DNA of 25,178 bases. It comes from an uncultured Oscillibacter sp. GTDB lineage: Bacteria; Bacillota; Clostridia; Oscillospirales; Oscillospiraceae. How positions within the stretch are numbered: position 1 is the first letter of the stretch; the number at the start of each line of letters is the position of its first letter. The stretch is from contig UQMC01000011.1 of the NCBI GenBank assembly GCA_900542115.1, positions 1 through 25,178 of the forward strand, given 5' to 3'. The notes beneath the pieces were generated by a model. That model had not been told where the DNA came from, ran no database searches, and worked only from the letters and a program-made list of their open reading frames with translations. The position numbers were made by a program, and so were the translations under genes. Shown one piece after another: positions 16,166 to 23,093 of this stretch.

Positions 16166-16183
16166 ACGGACCGCCGTATCTAT

Positions 16184-16375
16184 TTAATCTTCATCCGAGG
16201 GCGCTGGTGCTTCATCCTGTTCCAGCAGCAGCTCCTCTGCTTTTTGCTGCGCTTGAATCAGACTCAGCATAATTTTAGCCGTTCCCTGCTGTAAGATTTC
16301 CAATCCTCGAATCGCCTGCTCCGATGCCCGCATCATTGTTAAATATGCTTCCTTATAATCCAAATCGTTTCTCAT
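16184..16375 (-). CDS. Small hypothetical protein upstream of the TetR-type gene
   Basis: This 63-residue protein is largely helical, with heptad-like Leu/Ile spacing (EQAIRGLEILQQ, LIQAQQKAEELLLEQ) and an acidic Pro-rich end (APAPSDED). AAGGGGGTG lies 6-7 bases before the ATG. Short proteins of this kind (Y-x-A-Y-L-x-M..A-x-x-Q-A-I) are familiar as hypotheticals next to XRE regulators in Clostridia; this comes from general recollection, not a search. It diverges from the XRE gene over an 85-base region with a dyad, and its TAA is followed in frame by the TetR gene. Confidence 0.65.
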   Translation of the reverse strand: MRNDLDYKEAYLTMMRASEQAIRGLEILQQGTAKIMLSLIQAQQKAEELLLEQDEAPAPSDED

Positions 16376-16402
16376 TTAGTTCACCCCCTTATCATTACAG
16401 GT

Positions 16403-16426
16403 CTATTTTACCCTATTTTAAATAGG
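16403..16426. promoter_or_regulatory. Candidate XRE operator in the divergent intergenic region
   Basis: A perfect dyad CCTATTT-T-AAATAGG covers 16412-16426. A direct repeat of its half (CTATTTTA) at 16403-16410 lies exactly one helical turn (10 bp) away. It sits between the two divergent start codons, a typical place for autoregulation by the XRE protein. Confidence 0.5.
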
Positions 16427-16460
16427 TCAGCAGGGCATAATTTTCGCAGGGTGATAAAAA

Positions 16461-16694
16461 ATGACACAAATGAAACAGCTCCGCAAAGAGAAGGGATATT
16501 CTCAGGTCAAAATGCAAATGCTGACCGGCATTGACCAGAGCGACTACTCCAAAATCGAAACCGGCAAACGAAACATGACCTTTGAACAGTGCCGCCGCAT
16601 TGCGGACGCGCTGGAAACAAGCATGGATTATCTGGCCGGGCGAACCGCCGATCCCCGCCCCTATCCCCCTATCAAGCAGAAACCACTCAAATAA
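16461..16694 (+). CDS. XRE-family helix-turn-helix regulator
   Basis: This compact 77-residue Cro/CI-type DNA-binding protein has one HTH_3 domain: MKQLRKEKGYSQVKMQMLTG as helices 1-2, then IDQSDYSKIETGKR as the recognition part, and ADALETSMDYLAG closing the fold. There is no effector or protease domain. AGGG lies about 9-10 bases upstream of the ATG. It probably binds the dyad in the 85-base region shared with the divergent small gene. rsmA follows on the same strand but has its own promoter. Confidence 0.88.
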   Translation: MTQMKQLRKEKGYSQVKMQMLTGIDQSDYSKIETGKRNMTFEQCRRIADALETSMDYLAGRTADPRPYPPIKQKPLK

Positions 16695-16728
16695 AAGCAG
16701 TTTCAGTAAACCTCCACAGCCTCTGCTG

Positions 16729-16757
16729 TTGCCTTTTGGCGGAAAATCAGGTATACT
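16729..16757 (+). promoter_or_regulatory. Promoter of rsmA/ksgA
   Basis: TTGCCT (16729-16734) and TATACT (16752-16757) are separated by 17 bases, ending 34 bases before the start codon. Confidence 0.65.
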
Positions 16758-16791
16758 GTCCTCAATCTATTTTCAAAAAGGCGGTACGGCC

Positions 16792-17646
16792 ATGAACCTT
16801 TGCGATGAAGCTACAATCCGTGCGCTGCTGGAGCGTCACGGCTTCCATTTTTCAAAATCCATGGGGCAGAATTTCCTGATCGACCCGCAGATCCCCTATG
16901 ACATTGCCGCAGCCTCACAGGCGGATATTGCCTGCGGTGTGCTGGAGATCGGTCCCGGCATCGGTCCGCTGACCTCGGAGCTGGCAAAGCGGGCCGGGAG
17001 GGTGGTCTCTGTGGAGCTGGACCGCTCTTTACTGCCGATTTTGGCGGAGACGCTGGCGGAATATCCCAATGTGGAGATCGTCCCCGGCGATGTGATGAAA
17101 CTGGACCTGAACGTACTGATTGCCGAGAGGTTCCAAGGACTGCATCCCATTGTCTGCGCCAATCTCCCCTATAACATCACCACGCCGGTGCTGACAAAAT
17201 TTATTGAGACCCCTGCCATTGAGAGCGTCACCGTCCTGATTCAAAAGGAGGTCGCCCAACGGCTGGCGGCGCCCCAAGGCAGCGCCGATGGCGGCGCCTT
17301 CTCCCTGTTTCTGCAATATTACATGGACGTCAGCTATCTTTTTGATGTTCCCCGGGAAAAATTTCTCCCCTCCCCCAAGGTGACCTCCGCCGTACTGCGG
17401 TGCGTCCGCCGGGAAAGCCCTGCCGTGACGGTGCGAGACGAGGCGTTTTTCTTCAAGGTCATCAAGGGTGCCTTCCTGCTGCGACGGAAAACGCTGTCCA
17501 ACTCGCTGGCAGCAGCGCTGCCCGGAAGCGAAAAAAGCGCCATTGCCGAGGCTATCGCCGCCTGCGGCCTGCCCCCCGCCGTTCGGGGCGAGGCACTGAC
17601 GCTGACGGACTTTGCCGCTCTGGCCGATGCCCTTTCCAATTTATAA
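16792..17646 (+). CDS. rsmA: 16S rRNA (adenine1518/1519-N6)-dimethyltransferase
   Basis: RsmA (KsgA) dimethylates two adjacent adenines in helix 45 of 16S rRNA during 30S maturation; loss gives kasugamycin resistance. The 284-residue protein has the conserved start GFHFSKSMGQNFLID (residues 17-31), the SAM motif EIGPGIGPLT (52-61), the catalytic NLPY motif (124-127) and the C-terminal helical domain with FLPSPKVTSAV. The ATG at 16792 is chosen because AAGGCGG precedes it and homology begins there; the open frame further upstream overlaps the XRE gene in another frame. It converges on the YabE-like gene; proximity of these two is common in Firmicutes. Confidence 0.96.
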   Translation: MNLCDEATIRALLERHGFHFSKSMGQNFLIDPQIPYDIAAASQADIACGVLEIGPGIGPLTSELAKRAGRVVSVELDRSLLPILAETLAEYPNVEIVPGDVMKLDLNVLIAERFQGLHPIVCANLPYNITTPVLTKFIETPAIESVTVLIQKEVAQRLAAPQGSADGGAFSLFLQYYMDVSYLFDVPREKFLPSPKVTSAVLRCVRRESPAVTVRDEAFFFKVIKGAFLLRRKTLSNSLAAALPGSEKSAIAEAIAACGLPPAVRGEALTLTDFAALADALSNL

Positions 17647-17651
17647 AACGT

Positions 17652-17691
17652 AAAAAACCGCGTCCCGCTTTTTCAGCGAGACGCGGTTTTT
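17652..17691. terminator. Bidirectional terminator between rsmA and the YabE-like gene
   Basis: A 12-bp stem (17653-17664 with 17680-17691) contains an inner CGCT/AGCG stem. T-runs follow on both strands (17687-17691 plus, 17652-17657 minus). It serves both convergent genes. Confidence 0.88.
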
Positions 17692-17702
17692 ATTTTCGAT
17701 TT

Positions 17703-18710
17703 TCAGCTATTCTCCAACAGATAAACTGTGGCGGAGCGGCGTCCGAACTGGATACACTGCTGATAGCTCTCCAGATATAGGTCGATCTTCTGGCCCTTCA
17801 TGCCGGTATCCTCCGCTTTTGTCAGGCCGTATTCCATACCCTTTGCCATAACGTACAGATCAGAGCCGAGAGGGAACACCCGCTTATCCACAGCGGCTAC
17901 GCCCTTGTGCACAAATGTGCCGGTGGCCGTGGTGTGGTCCACACCGTCATAGCCCGCCGTATAGGCCGTGGCCGTGACCTGCACCGCCTTGCTGAACTTC
18001 ATGGTGCCGCCGGAGGCAAAGGTCAGATAGCCGGAACCGTCGGCATTCGTGGTAACGTTGACCACCTTATCATCCGCGTCCACGGAGGTAACAGCGGTAC
18101 CCTGCTCCACGATTTCATCCACGCTGGTAGAGGTGATCTCCTCCACATACTGGCTGGTGACCAGCTGGCCGCTGACCCACGTTTGCTCGTAGATGGCGGT
18201 ATGCTGTCCGTCCACGCCCTTTCGGGCCACCCGCTCCTGTCCCTTGGGCAGATCCGGCGTAGAGCGGTACACCGTTCCGTGCTCCGCCTGCTCCGTGACC
18301 CGCTCGTAAACCGTCAGGTGGTCGGAGATGGTCAGCGCCACACTGCCCTCCATTAACTCGATACCCACCATTTCCAGCGGACCGGGGATGATGTCCATAC
18401 GGGACAAGAACTGCTCCACAGTCTCCGCCTGCGCGGTAGCGGTGATGGTCTCGCCGCCCCGGCGCACTGTTACCAGCGTTCCGGCAGTCAGCATGGCGTT
18501 CTCGCCGCTCTTGCCGGTCTCCAAGTTCAAAAGCACGGAATTGATGCCCGGATGGCTCTCATCCAGTGCCGCAGCCGAGGCATTGCTGTCACTGTAGAGA
18601 TACAGTGCCCGCGCCCAGCCGGTGCCGCCCGCCAATACCGCAGACAAGAGCAGCATCCATGTCAGGCAGCGGCCCAGCCATGCCGCCCTATGGGTGTGTA
18701 AATGTCTCAA
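17703..18710 (-). CDS. YabE-like exported cell-wall protein with DUF348, G5 and 3D domains
   Basis: This is a probable extracellular peptidoglycan-active protein of 335 residues. A hydrophobic N-terminal segment (residues 15-35) serves as signal peptide or anchor. One DUF348-like segment follows (about 55-105), then a G5 domain (about 135-205) and a C-terminal 3D domain (about 240-335) with VTATAYTAG, TATGTFVHKGVAAVDKR, PLGSDLYV and EDTGMKGQKIDLYL. The 3D domain resembles the catalytic core of lytic transglycosylases such as MltA. B. subtilis YabE has the same kind of layout with more DUF348 copies and also lies near ksgA. The start is TTG at 18710, with GGGAGGT 7 bases upstream; no ATG fits. 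Confidence 0.88.
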   Translation of the reverse strand: MRHLHTHRAAWLGRCLTWMLLLSAVLAGGTGWARALYLYSDSNASAAALDESHPGINSVLLNLETGKSGENAMLTAGTLVTVRRGGETITATAQAETVEQFLSRMDIIPGPLEMVGIELMEGSVALTISDHLTVYERVTEQAEHGTVYRSTPDLPKGQERVARKGVDGQHTAIYEQTWVSGQLVTSQYVEEITSTSVDEIVEQGTAVTSVDADDKVVNVTTNADGSGYLTFASGGTMKFSKAVQVTATAYTAGYDGVDHTTATGTFVHKGVAAVDKRVFPLGSDLYVMAKGMEYGLTKAEDTGMKGQKIDLYLESYQQCIQFGRRSATVYLLENS

Positions 18711-18728
18711 ATCAATAACCTCCCGAAC

Positions 18729-18744
18729 CGGCGCCGAAGCGCCG
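18729..18744 (-). promoter_or_regulatory. UUCG-capped hairpin in the YabE-like leader
   Basis: A 6-bp all-GC stem (CGGCGC/GCGCCG) closed by a TTCG tetraloop on the minus strand lies directly before the ribosome binding site. Such a stable hairpin can stabilise the mRNA or modulate ribosome access. Confidence 0.5.
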
Positions 18745-18787
18745 TTTCTAAATTGTTACTTTTGTAATCTATCCAAAAACAAGTCAT

Positions 18788-18816
18788 AGTATACCTCAAC
18801 GCCCCACTTTTGTCAA
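18788..18816 (-). promoter_or_regulatory. Promoter of the YabE-like gene
   Basis: A perfect TTGACA (18811-18816) and TATACT (18788-18793) are 17 bases apart on the minus strand. The leader is about 70 bases. Confidence 0.8.
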
Positions 18817-18932
18817 GTTTTGCGGTTCCTGTCGATTTTCAACACCCACATTTCTGAAAAATCCGCAGATTTTGTTTTCCATATTTTTCCAATTTCATTT
18901 TCAAAAATTACAGATTGTAACCATTTTTACAT

Positions 18933-18967
18933 GAAAAAGCCCCGGCGTCCTGTTGGACACCGGGGCT
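18933..18967 (-). terminator. Terminator of the copA-csoR-copZ operon
   Basis: The stem pairs 18938-18950 with 18955-18967 (13 positions, one mismatch, 4-base loop) and is followed on the minus strand by five T. It lies 17 bases after the copZ stop codon. Confidence 0.85.
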
Positions 18968-18983
18968 GTCTCCTATTTACGCC

Positions 18984-19181
18984 TTACGCCTGAACCTCCG
19001 GGGTGAAGCCCAAGTCCTCCAGCTCGCTGACTGCGGTCTTGACGCAGTTCTCACACCCGTCAATGGTCACATTCTTGTCCGCGAGGCTCACCTGAAACTT
19101 CAGCTCTGCGGCGGTCAGCGCATTGGTGATACGCTTGACGCAGTTTTCGCACATCATGTCGGGTACCTTAATCGTTGTCAT
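18984..19181 (-). CDS. copZ: CopZ-like heavy-metal-associated chaperone with a second CxxC
   Basis: This 65-residue cytosolic metallochaperone of the HMA fold presumably hands Cu(I) to the ATPase encoded upstream. The metal-binding motif MMCENC has Cys11 and Cys14. A second identical CENC (Cys43, Cys46), in the sequence DGCENCVKTAVSEL, occupies the start of the second helix, where ordinary CopZ proteins lack cysteines. Both are followed by VK, so the pattern looks like an internal echo. The ATG at 19181 is preferred because AGGAGG is 8 bases upstream; another ATG two codons earlier is too close. It is the last gene of the operon, 26 bases after csoR. Confidence 0.85.
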   Translation of the reverse strand: MTTIKVPDMMCENCVKRITNALTAAELKFQVSLADKNVTIDGCENCVKTAVSELEDLGFTPEVQA

Positions 19182-19207
19182 CTTCATTTCCTCCTAAAAA
19201 TATGGTT

Positions 19208-19519
19208 TTATTTCATCAGCTTCTGGATGGTGGCCACCAGATCATCCACCACCGTCAGATCGCCCTTTTCAATATCTGTCACTACGCAGGTGCGGATATG
19301 CCGTGCCAGCAGCTCACGGTTGAAGGCGTTGAGAGCCGATTGGATGGCGGAGACCTGGGTCAGAATGTCCGTGCAGTAGGCGGAATTTTCCACCATACCG
19401 CGCACGCCCCGCACCTGCCCTTCAATGCGGCTGAGCCGCTGCAAAAGGGCCTCCTCCTCTGTCCGTTCCCGAACCTTCCGCCTGCCGGAGCAGCAGCAAG
19501 CCTTTTTTTCCTCTGCCAT
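19208..19519 (-). CDS. csoR: Copper-sensing repressor of the CsoR family
   Basis: This all-helical metal-sensing repressor has 103 residues. The Cu(I) ligands fit Cys49, His74 and Cys78; their spacing (25 and 4) equals that of the founding CsoR (Cys36, His61, Cys65). The family motif RLSRIEGQVRGVRGMV opens the fold. An additional ACCC cluster near the N-terminus may bind metal but is outside the core. The ATG at 19519 has AGGAGG 7 bases upstream, overlapping the end of copA, so the two are translationally close. It should repress the operon by binding the dyad at 21855-21871 and release it when copper binds. Confidence 0.93.
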   Translation of the reverse strand: MAEEKKACCCSGRRKVRERTEEEALLQRLSRIEGQVRGVRGMVENSAYCTDILTQVSAIQSALNAFNRELLARHIRTCVVTDIEKGDLTVVDDLVATIQKLMK

Positions 19520-19531
19520 GTCCATTCCTCC

Positions 19532-21784
19532 TTACAGCTTCGCCGTACCCAGCCGCAGGGCGTTACCCACCACACATACAGAGCTCAGCGACATGGCCGC
19601 GCCCGCAAACATGGGGGAGAGCAGCGGCCCGCTGAACAGATACAGCAGTCCCGCCGCAATGGGAATACCGATGGTATTGTAGCAGAACGCCCAGAACAAA
19701 TTCTGCTTGATGTCCCGCAGCGTCAGGGCGGACAGCCGCAGTGCCCGGGGCACATCCTCCAAATCGGAACGCATCAGCACAATATCGGCGGACTCAATGG
19801 CAATATCACTGCCGCTGCCGATGGCGCAGCCCACCGTGGCGGCGGTCAGCGCCGGGGCATCGTTGATACCGTCGCCCACCATCATGACCTTGCGGCCCTG
19901 CTCCTCCAGCTTTTGCACATGAATAGCCTTTTCCTCCGGCAGCACCTCCGGGATGACCTCATCCACGCCCACCAGCGCACCGATATGCTCTGCGGCGGCG
20001 CGGCTGTCGCCGGTGAGCATCACTACCCGGATTCCCTGCTGCTTCATCCGGGCAATGGCGGCGGCGCTGGTCTCCTTCACGGGGTCCGCAACGGAAATCA
20101 GGCCCAGCAGCGCACCGTCCGCCGCGAAGTACATGGGCGTTTCGCCCTGTCCCGCCAGTGTCTCGGCCTTATCTGTCAGTGCAGAGATTTCAATTCCGTT
20201 CTCCTCCATGAGCCGGCGGTTGCCTGCCAGCACCGTCCGCCCGGACAGCACCGCCCGAATACCCCGGCCGGACAGATTTTCAAACGTTTCCGGCTTGTGG
20301 TCGGTATCCAGCCCCTTGTCGGCGGCAGCCTTGACGATAGCGGTTGCCAGCGGGTGCTGAGACACAGACTCCACCGCCGCCGCGATGGTCAGCAGTCCCT
20401 CCTCCGTGCCGCCCACGGGGCAAAGCTCCGTTACGGCAGGCTCGCCCTTTGTCACCGTGCCGGTCTTATCCAGCACCACGGTATCAACGGAGTGCGTGAC
20501 CTCCAATATCTCGCCGGAGCGAATCAGAATACCGTGCTTCGCGCCAAGGCCGGTTCCCACCATGATAGCGGTAGGAGTCGCCAGTCCCAGCGCACAGGGG
20601 CAGGCAATGACCAGCACGGAGGTGAATACCCGCAGAACAAAGGCGAAATCCTTACCGGCAATGGCCCAGCCGATAGCCGCCAACGCCGCAAGACAAATCA
20701 CCGTGGGAACGAAAATGCCCGCGACCTTGTCAGCCGTTCGGGAAATGGGGGCCTTTTTGCCCTGCGCGTCCTCCACAAAGCGGATGATTCGAGAAAGCGT
20801 GGTGTCCGCGCCCACCCGGGTGACCTTTACATACAGCACGCCGTTTTCATTTACGCTGCCGCCGATGACCTCGCTGCCCTCCGTCTTTTCCACAGGCAGG
20901 CTCTCACCGGTGAGCATGGCCTCGTTGACGCTGCTCTCACCCTTCGTCACCACACCGTCCAGCGGAATTCGGGCACCGGGCTTTACCAGCAGCACATCCC
21001 CGGCCTTCACAGACGCGGTGGGGACCTCCTTGCCGCTGTCCGCCAGAAGGGCGGTGTCCGGTGCCAGCCGCATGAGAGCCGTGATAGCGCTCTTGGTTTT
21101 CCGCATATTGCGGCTTTCCATGAACTTGCCCAGCGACACCAGCGTCAGCACCACGGCAGAGGATTCATAATAGAGATTGTGGACATGGCCGTGAACATCA
21201 TCAGTGATAAGGAACGTCATGACCACGCTGTAAATGAACGAGCAGGCGGAGCCGATGGCCACCAGCGAGTCCATGTTGGGATTGCCGTGGAACAGCGCCT
21301 TGAAGCCGTTGATAAAGAAATTCCGTCCGCAGTACAGCACCGGGATAGCCAGCAGCAGCTGTAAAACCGCAAAGTTCATGGGGTGCGTGTGCATGGAAAA
21401 CAAATCCGGCAGCGGCAGGCTGGGCAGACCGAAGGGGAGCATCTGACCCATGGACACATACAGCAGCAGCGCCGAGAAAATGGCGGAGACGATCAGCTCC
21501 CGCTTTTTCCGCCGCAGCTCCGCCTCCTCCGGGTCCTCGCCGGTCTGGACCGGAGCCGCTTCCTGCTTTTCCTGATGGAGCTTGGCCCCGAAGCCCGCCT
21601 TTTCCACCTTGGCAATGATCTGCTCCGGCATCACCTGATTTTCGTCATAAACAATGGTCATCCGCTCTGCTACCAGATTCACATCGCTGCGCTCTACGCC
21701 CGGCAGCTTCCGGGTGACCCGCTCCACGGATGCGCTGCATGCGGCGCAGTGCATCCCGGAGATATCATAAACTTCTTCCCGCAT
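19532..21784 (-). CDS. copA: Cu(I)-exporting P1B-type ATPase
   Basis: This membrane pump of 750 residues exports Cu(I) using ATP. It has one N-terminal HMA domain with GMHCAAC (Cys13, Cys16), eight predicted helices, an actuator TGES motif, the membrane metal site CPCALGLATP near residue 394, the phosphorylation site DKTGT near 437 and GDGIND near 636. Helix 7 has YN (FCYNTIG) and helix 8 has MSLSSVCVV, the Cu(I)-type P1B-1 pattern. A run of three consecutive prolines is absent from the linker, which is short and charged. AGGAGG precedes the ATG by 5 bases. It is the first gene of copA-csoR-copZ. Confidence 0.96.
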   Translation of the reverse strand: MREEVYDISGMHCAACSASVERVTRKLPGVERSDVNLVAERMTIVYDENQVMPEQIIAKVEKAGFGAKLHQEKQEAAPVQTGEDPEEAELRRKKRELIVSAIFSALLLYVSMGQMLPFGLPSLPLPDLFSMHTHPMNFAVLQLLLAIPVLYCGRNFFINGFKALFHGNPNMDSLVAIGSACSFIYSVVMTFLITDDVHGHVHNLYYESSAVVLTLVSLGKFMESRNMRKTKSAITALMRLAPDTALLADSGKEVPTASVKAGDVLLVKPGARIPLDGVVTKGESSVNEAMLTGESLPVEKTEGSEVIGGSVNENGVLYVKVTRVGADTTLSRIIRFVEDAQGKKAPISRTADKVAGIFVPTVICLAALAAIGWAIAGKDFAFVLRVFTSVLVIACPCALGLATPTAIMVGTGLGAKHGILIRSGEILEVTHSVDTVVLDKTGTVTKGEPAVTELCPVGGTEEGLLTIAAAVESVSQHPLATAIVKAAADKGLDTDHKPETFENLSGRGIRAVLSGRTVLAGNRRLMEENGIEISALTDKAETLAGQGETPMYFAADGALLGLISVADPVKETSAAAIARMKQQGIRVVMLTGDSRAAAEHIGALVGVDEVIPEVLPEEKAIHVQKLEEQGRKVMMVGDGINDAPALTAATVGCAIGSGSDIAIESADIVLMRSDLEDVPRALRLSALTLRDIKQNLFWAFCYNTIGIPIAAGLLYLFSGPLLSPMFAGAAMSLSSVCVVGNALRLGTAKL

Positions 21785-21849
21785 AGGGGCCTCCTTTTTT
21801 GTCTGTTGCTTTTAGGTTTTCCAAATTTCCTGTTCCTATTTCGGTTGCT

Positions 21850-21878
21850 ACTATATACCCCTATAGGGTATTTGTCAA
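21850..21878 (-). promoter_or_regulatory. copA promoter with an embedded CsoR-type operator
   Basis: On the minus strand TTGACA (21873-21878) and TATAGT (21850-21855) are 17 bases apart. The inverted repeat ATACCC-N5-GGGTAT (21855-21871) fills the spacer and reads like a CsoR box, so a bound repressor would block RNA polymerase. Confidence 0.85.
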
Positions 21879-21900
21879 GAGAGAATTTACAAAGAAATAA

Positions 21901-21925
21901 TGCGGACAGGAATATCCCATCCGCA
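21901..21925 (-). terminator. Weak terminator-like hairpin after the pseudogene
   Basis: Arms TGCGGA/TCCGCA (21901-21906 and 21920-21925) enclose a partly paired loop. On the minus strand an interrupted T-rich stretch follows. It separates the pseudogene from the copA promoter. Confidence 0.35.
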
Positions 21926-21949
21926 AAAACCGACACGCCCTATATTTAC

Positions 21950-22768
21950 TTACTCCCATACGTCCAGATGAAGGTCATCTAAAGAAACTTCACCGTCCCG
22001 GAAGGTGATGTAGCCCCGGACATTTCCTACATAGCAGGCCAAAACCGGAAGCAACTCCCCCGCCATCCAGACGCCGGCCTCTACTTCAATGCCTGTATCC
22101 GACCACGCCGATGCGGCAAAACGAACCCAATCTCCGCATCCCAGCCTTTCCGGCACATTGTCCTCCTCCAGCTTTTCCGTAATAAAGGATAGGTCCACCA
22201 GCTCCTGTCCAAGCACAGCATAAAGCCGCCCGTCATTTTCCACCAGCTTCAGCGCGGAGGCAAGGGAGGTCCAGAGCTCCTACGGCACCGCATAGGCGCT
22301 CAGATTCCCATTTTCTGTCTTTTTTACCACATGAAGCTCCTCGTAGTTGACGCCGGTACCGCCGCCTATCTGGCAGCTTACCACCAGTTCTTTCGTTCTG
22401 TCTCCATCCATGTCCCGCAGTCACAGTTTCGGCTCAGCGCGGTAATTTGTGGCATACCGCCATGGGAATTTTACCAGTGCATCGTCCCCGCGCAACAGCA
22501 CGCCGCCATCCAGATTTTCCCCCGGCAGTGCATAGAGGGCGGCGGAGCCGTCCTCTGTTTCCGTCAGCAAAGCGGTCTTTTCTTCATTCCATACAGAAAA
22601 CTGGACCTTTTCGATGAGCAGCGCACTTTTTGACACCTCCGGTGTCTGGCCCAACTCCTCAATGCCCGGAGCTGAAATTACCTCCAAGTGCTCCGTCGCC
22701 CCCAGCTTTTCAGGCTTTGCCGCCTCTGCCTGCCGCGTCACGGCGGATTCTGCGGCGGCGCCGGTCAT
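21950..22768 (-). pseudogene. Decayed FG-GAP-like (lipo)protein gene with two in-frame stops
   Basis: One minus-strand frame of 273 codons reads through coherent protein but is cut by TGA at 22421-22423 and TAG at 22280-22282. The three pieces fit together: PWRYATNYRAEPKL, then LRDMDGDRTKELVVSCQIG, then ELWTSLASALKLVENDGRLYAV and onward. The DMDGDRTKELV stretch resembles the Asp-rich FG-GAP/VCBS calcium motif. The start is doubtful: the ATG at 22768 lacks a spaced ribosome binding site, and the sequence before it (GPAPE after an in-frame TGA) resembles the residues after a lipoprotein cysteine, so the signal peptide seems lost at the junction with the upstream gene. Sequencing error is an alternative for either stop. 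Confidence 0.7.
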
Positions 22769-22783
22769 CTCCGGCGCAGGCCC

Positions 22784-23065
22784 TCACCTCAGAATCGTCA
22801 GCACCGCCGGAACCAGCAGCAAAATCATCACCGCACCGGTGCCCCAAAGAATATTATAGCTTACAGAGTCCTTGTCCTTTTCCCGGCAGTCCACGGCGGA
22901 GAAAAAGGTGTATGCCGCCTCGATACCAAAGCCAATAGCCACGATCAGCGCCGCCGTTCTCCACTCCAGCGCGGACAGCACAAGGTAAAGCGCAAATCCG
23001 ATGCCCCCCACGATAGCGCCGCTGTTGAGCTGCTTTCCCGGCTTCAGCCAAATGCTTTTTTTCAT
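22784..23065 (-). CDS. Small membrane protein, unknown function
   Basis: This 93-residue protein has three likely membrane helices (about 15-32, 37-56 and 71-91) and a basic N-terminus (KKSIWLKPGK). No family is recognised. An AAAGGA lies about 13 bases and a GAGAG about 5 bases before the ATG. It starts 28 bases after the penicillin-binding protein gene and ends where the pseudogene begins, so it is probably in the same transcript as the cell-wall genes. Confidence 0.6.
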   Translation of the reverse strand: MKKSIWLKPGKQLNSGAIVGGIGFALYLVLSALEWRTAALIVAIGFGIEAAYTFFSAVDCREKDKDSVSYNILWGTGAVMILLLVPAVLTILR

Positions 23066-23093
23066 AGTCTCTCTGTTTCCTTTCCGTATTCTC

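Noticed and set aside
19175..21364. A 729-codon open frame on the plus strand
   Set aside because: It is antisense to copA and csoR, both fully supported, and its His/Gln/Arg-rich translation is typical of a codon-usage shadow.
22280..22423. Recoding of TGA and TAG (selenocysteine, pyrrolysine or suppression) in the broken gene
   Set aside because: No recoding element is visible, the residues at these sites are not known catalytic positions, and TGA is used as a normal stop by other genes in the window.
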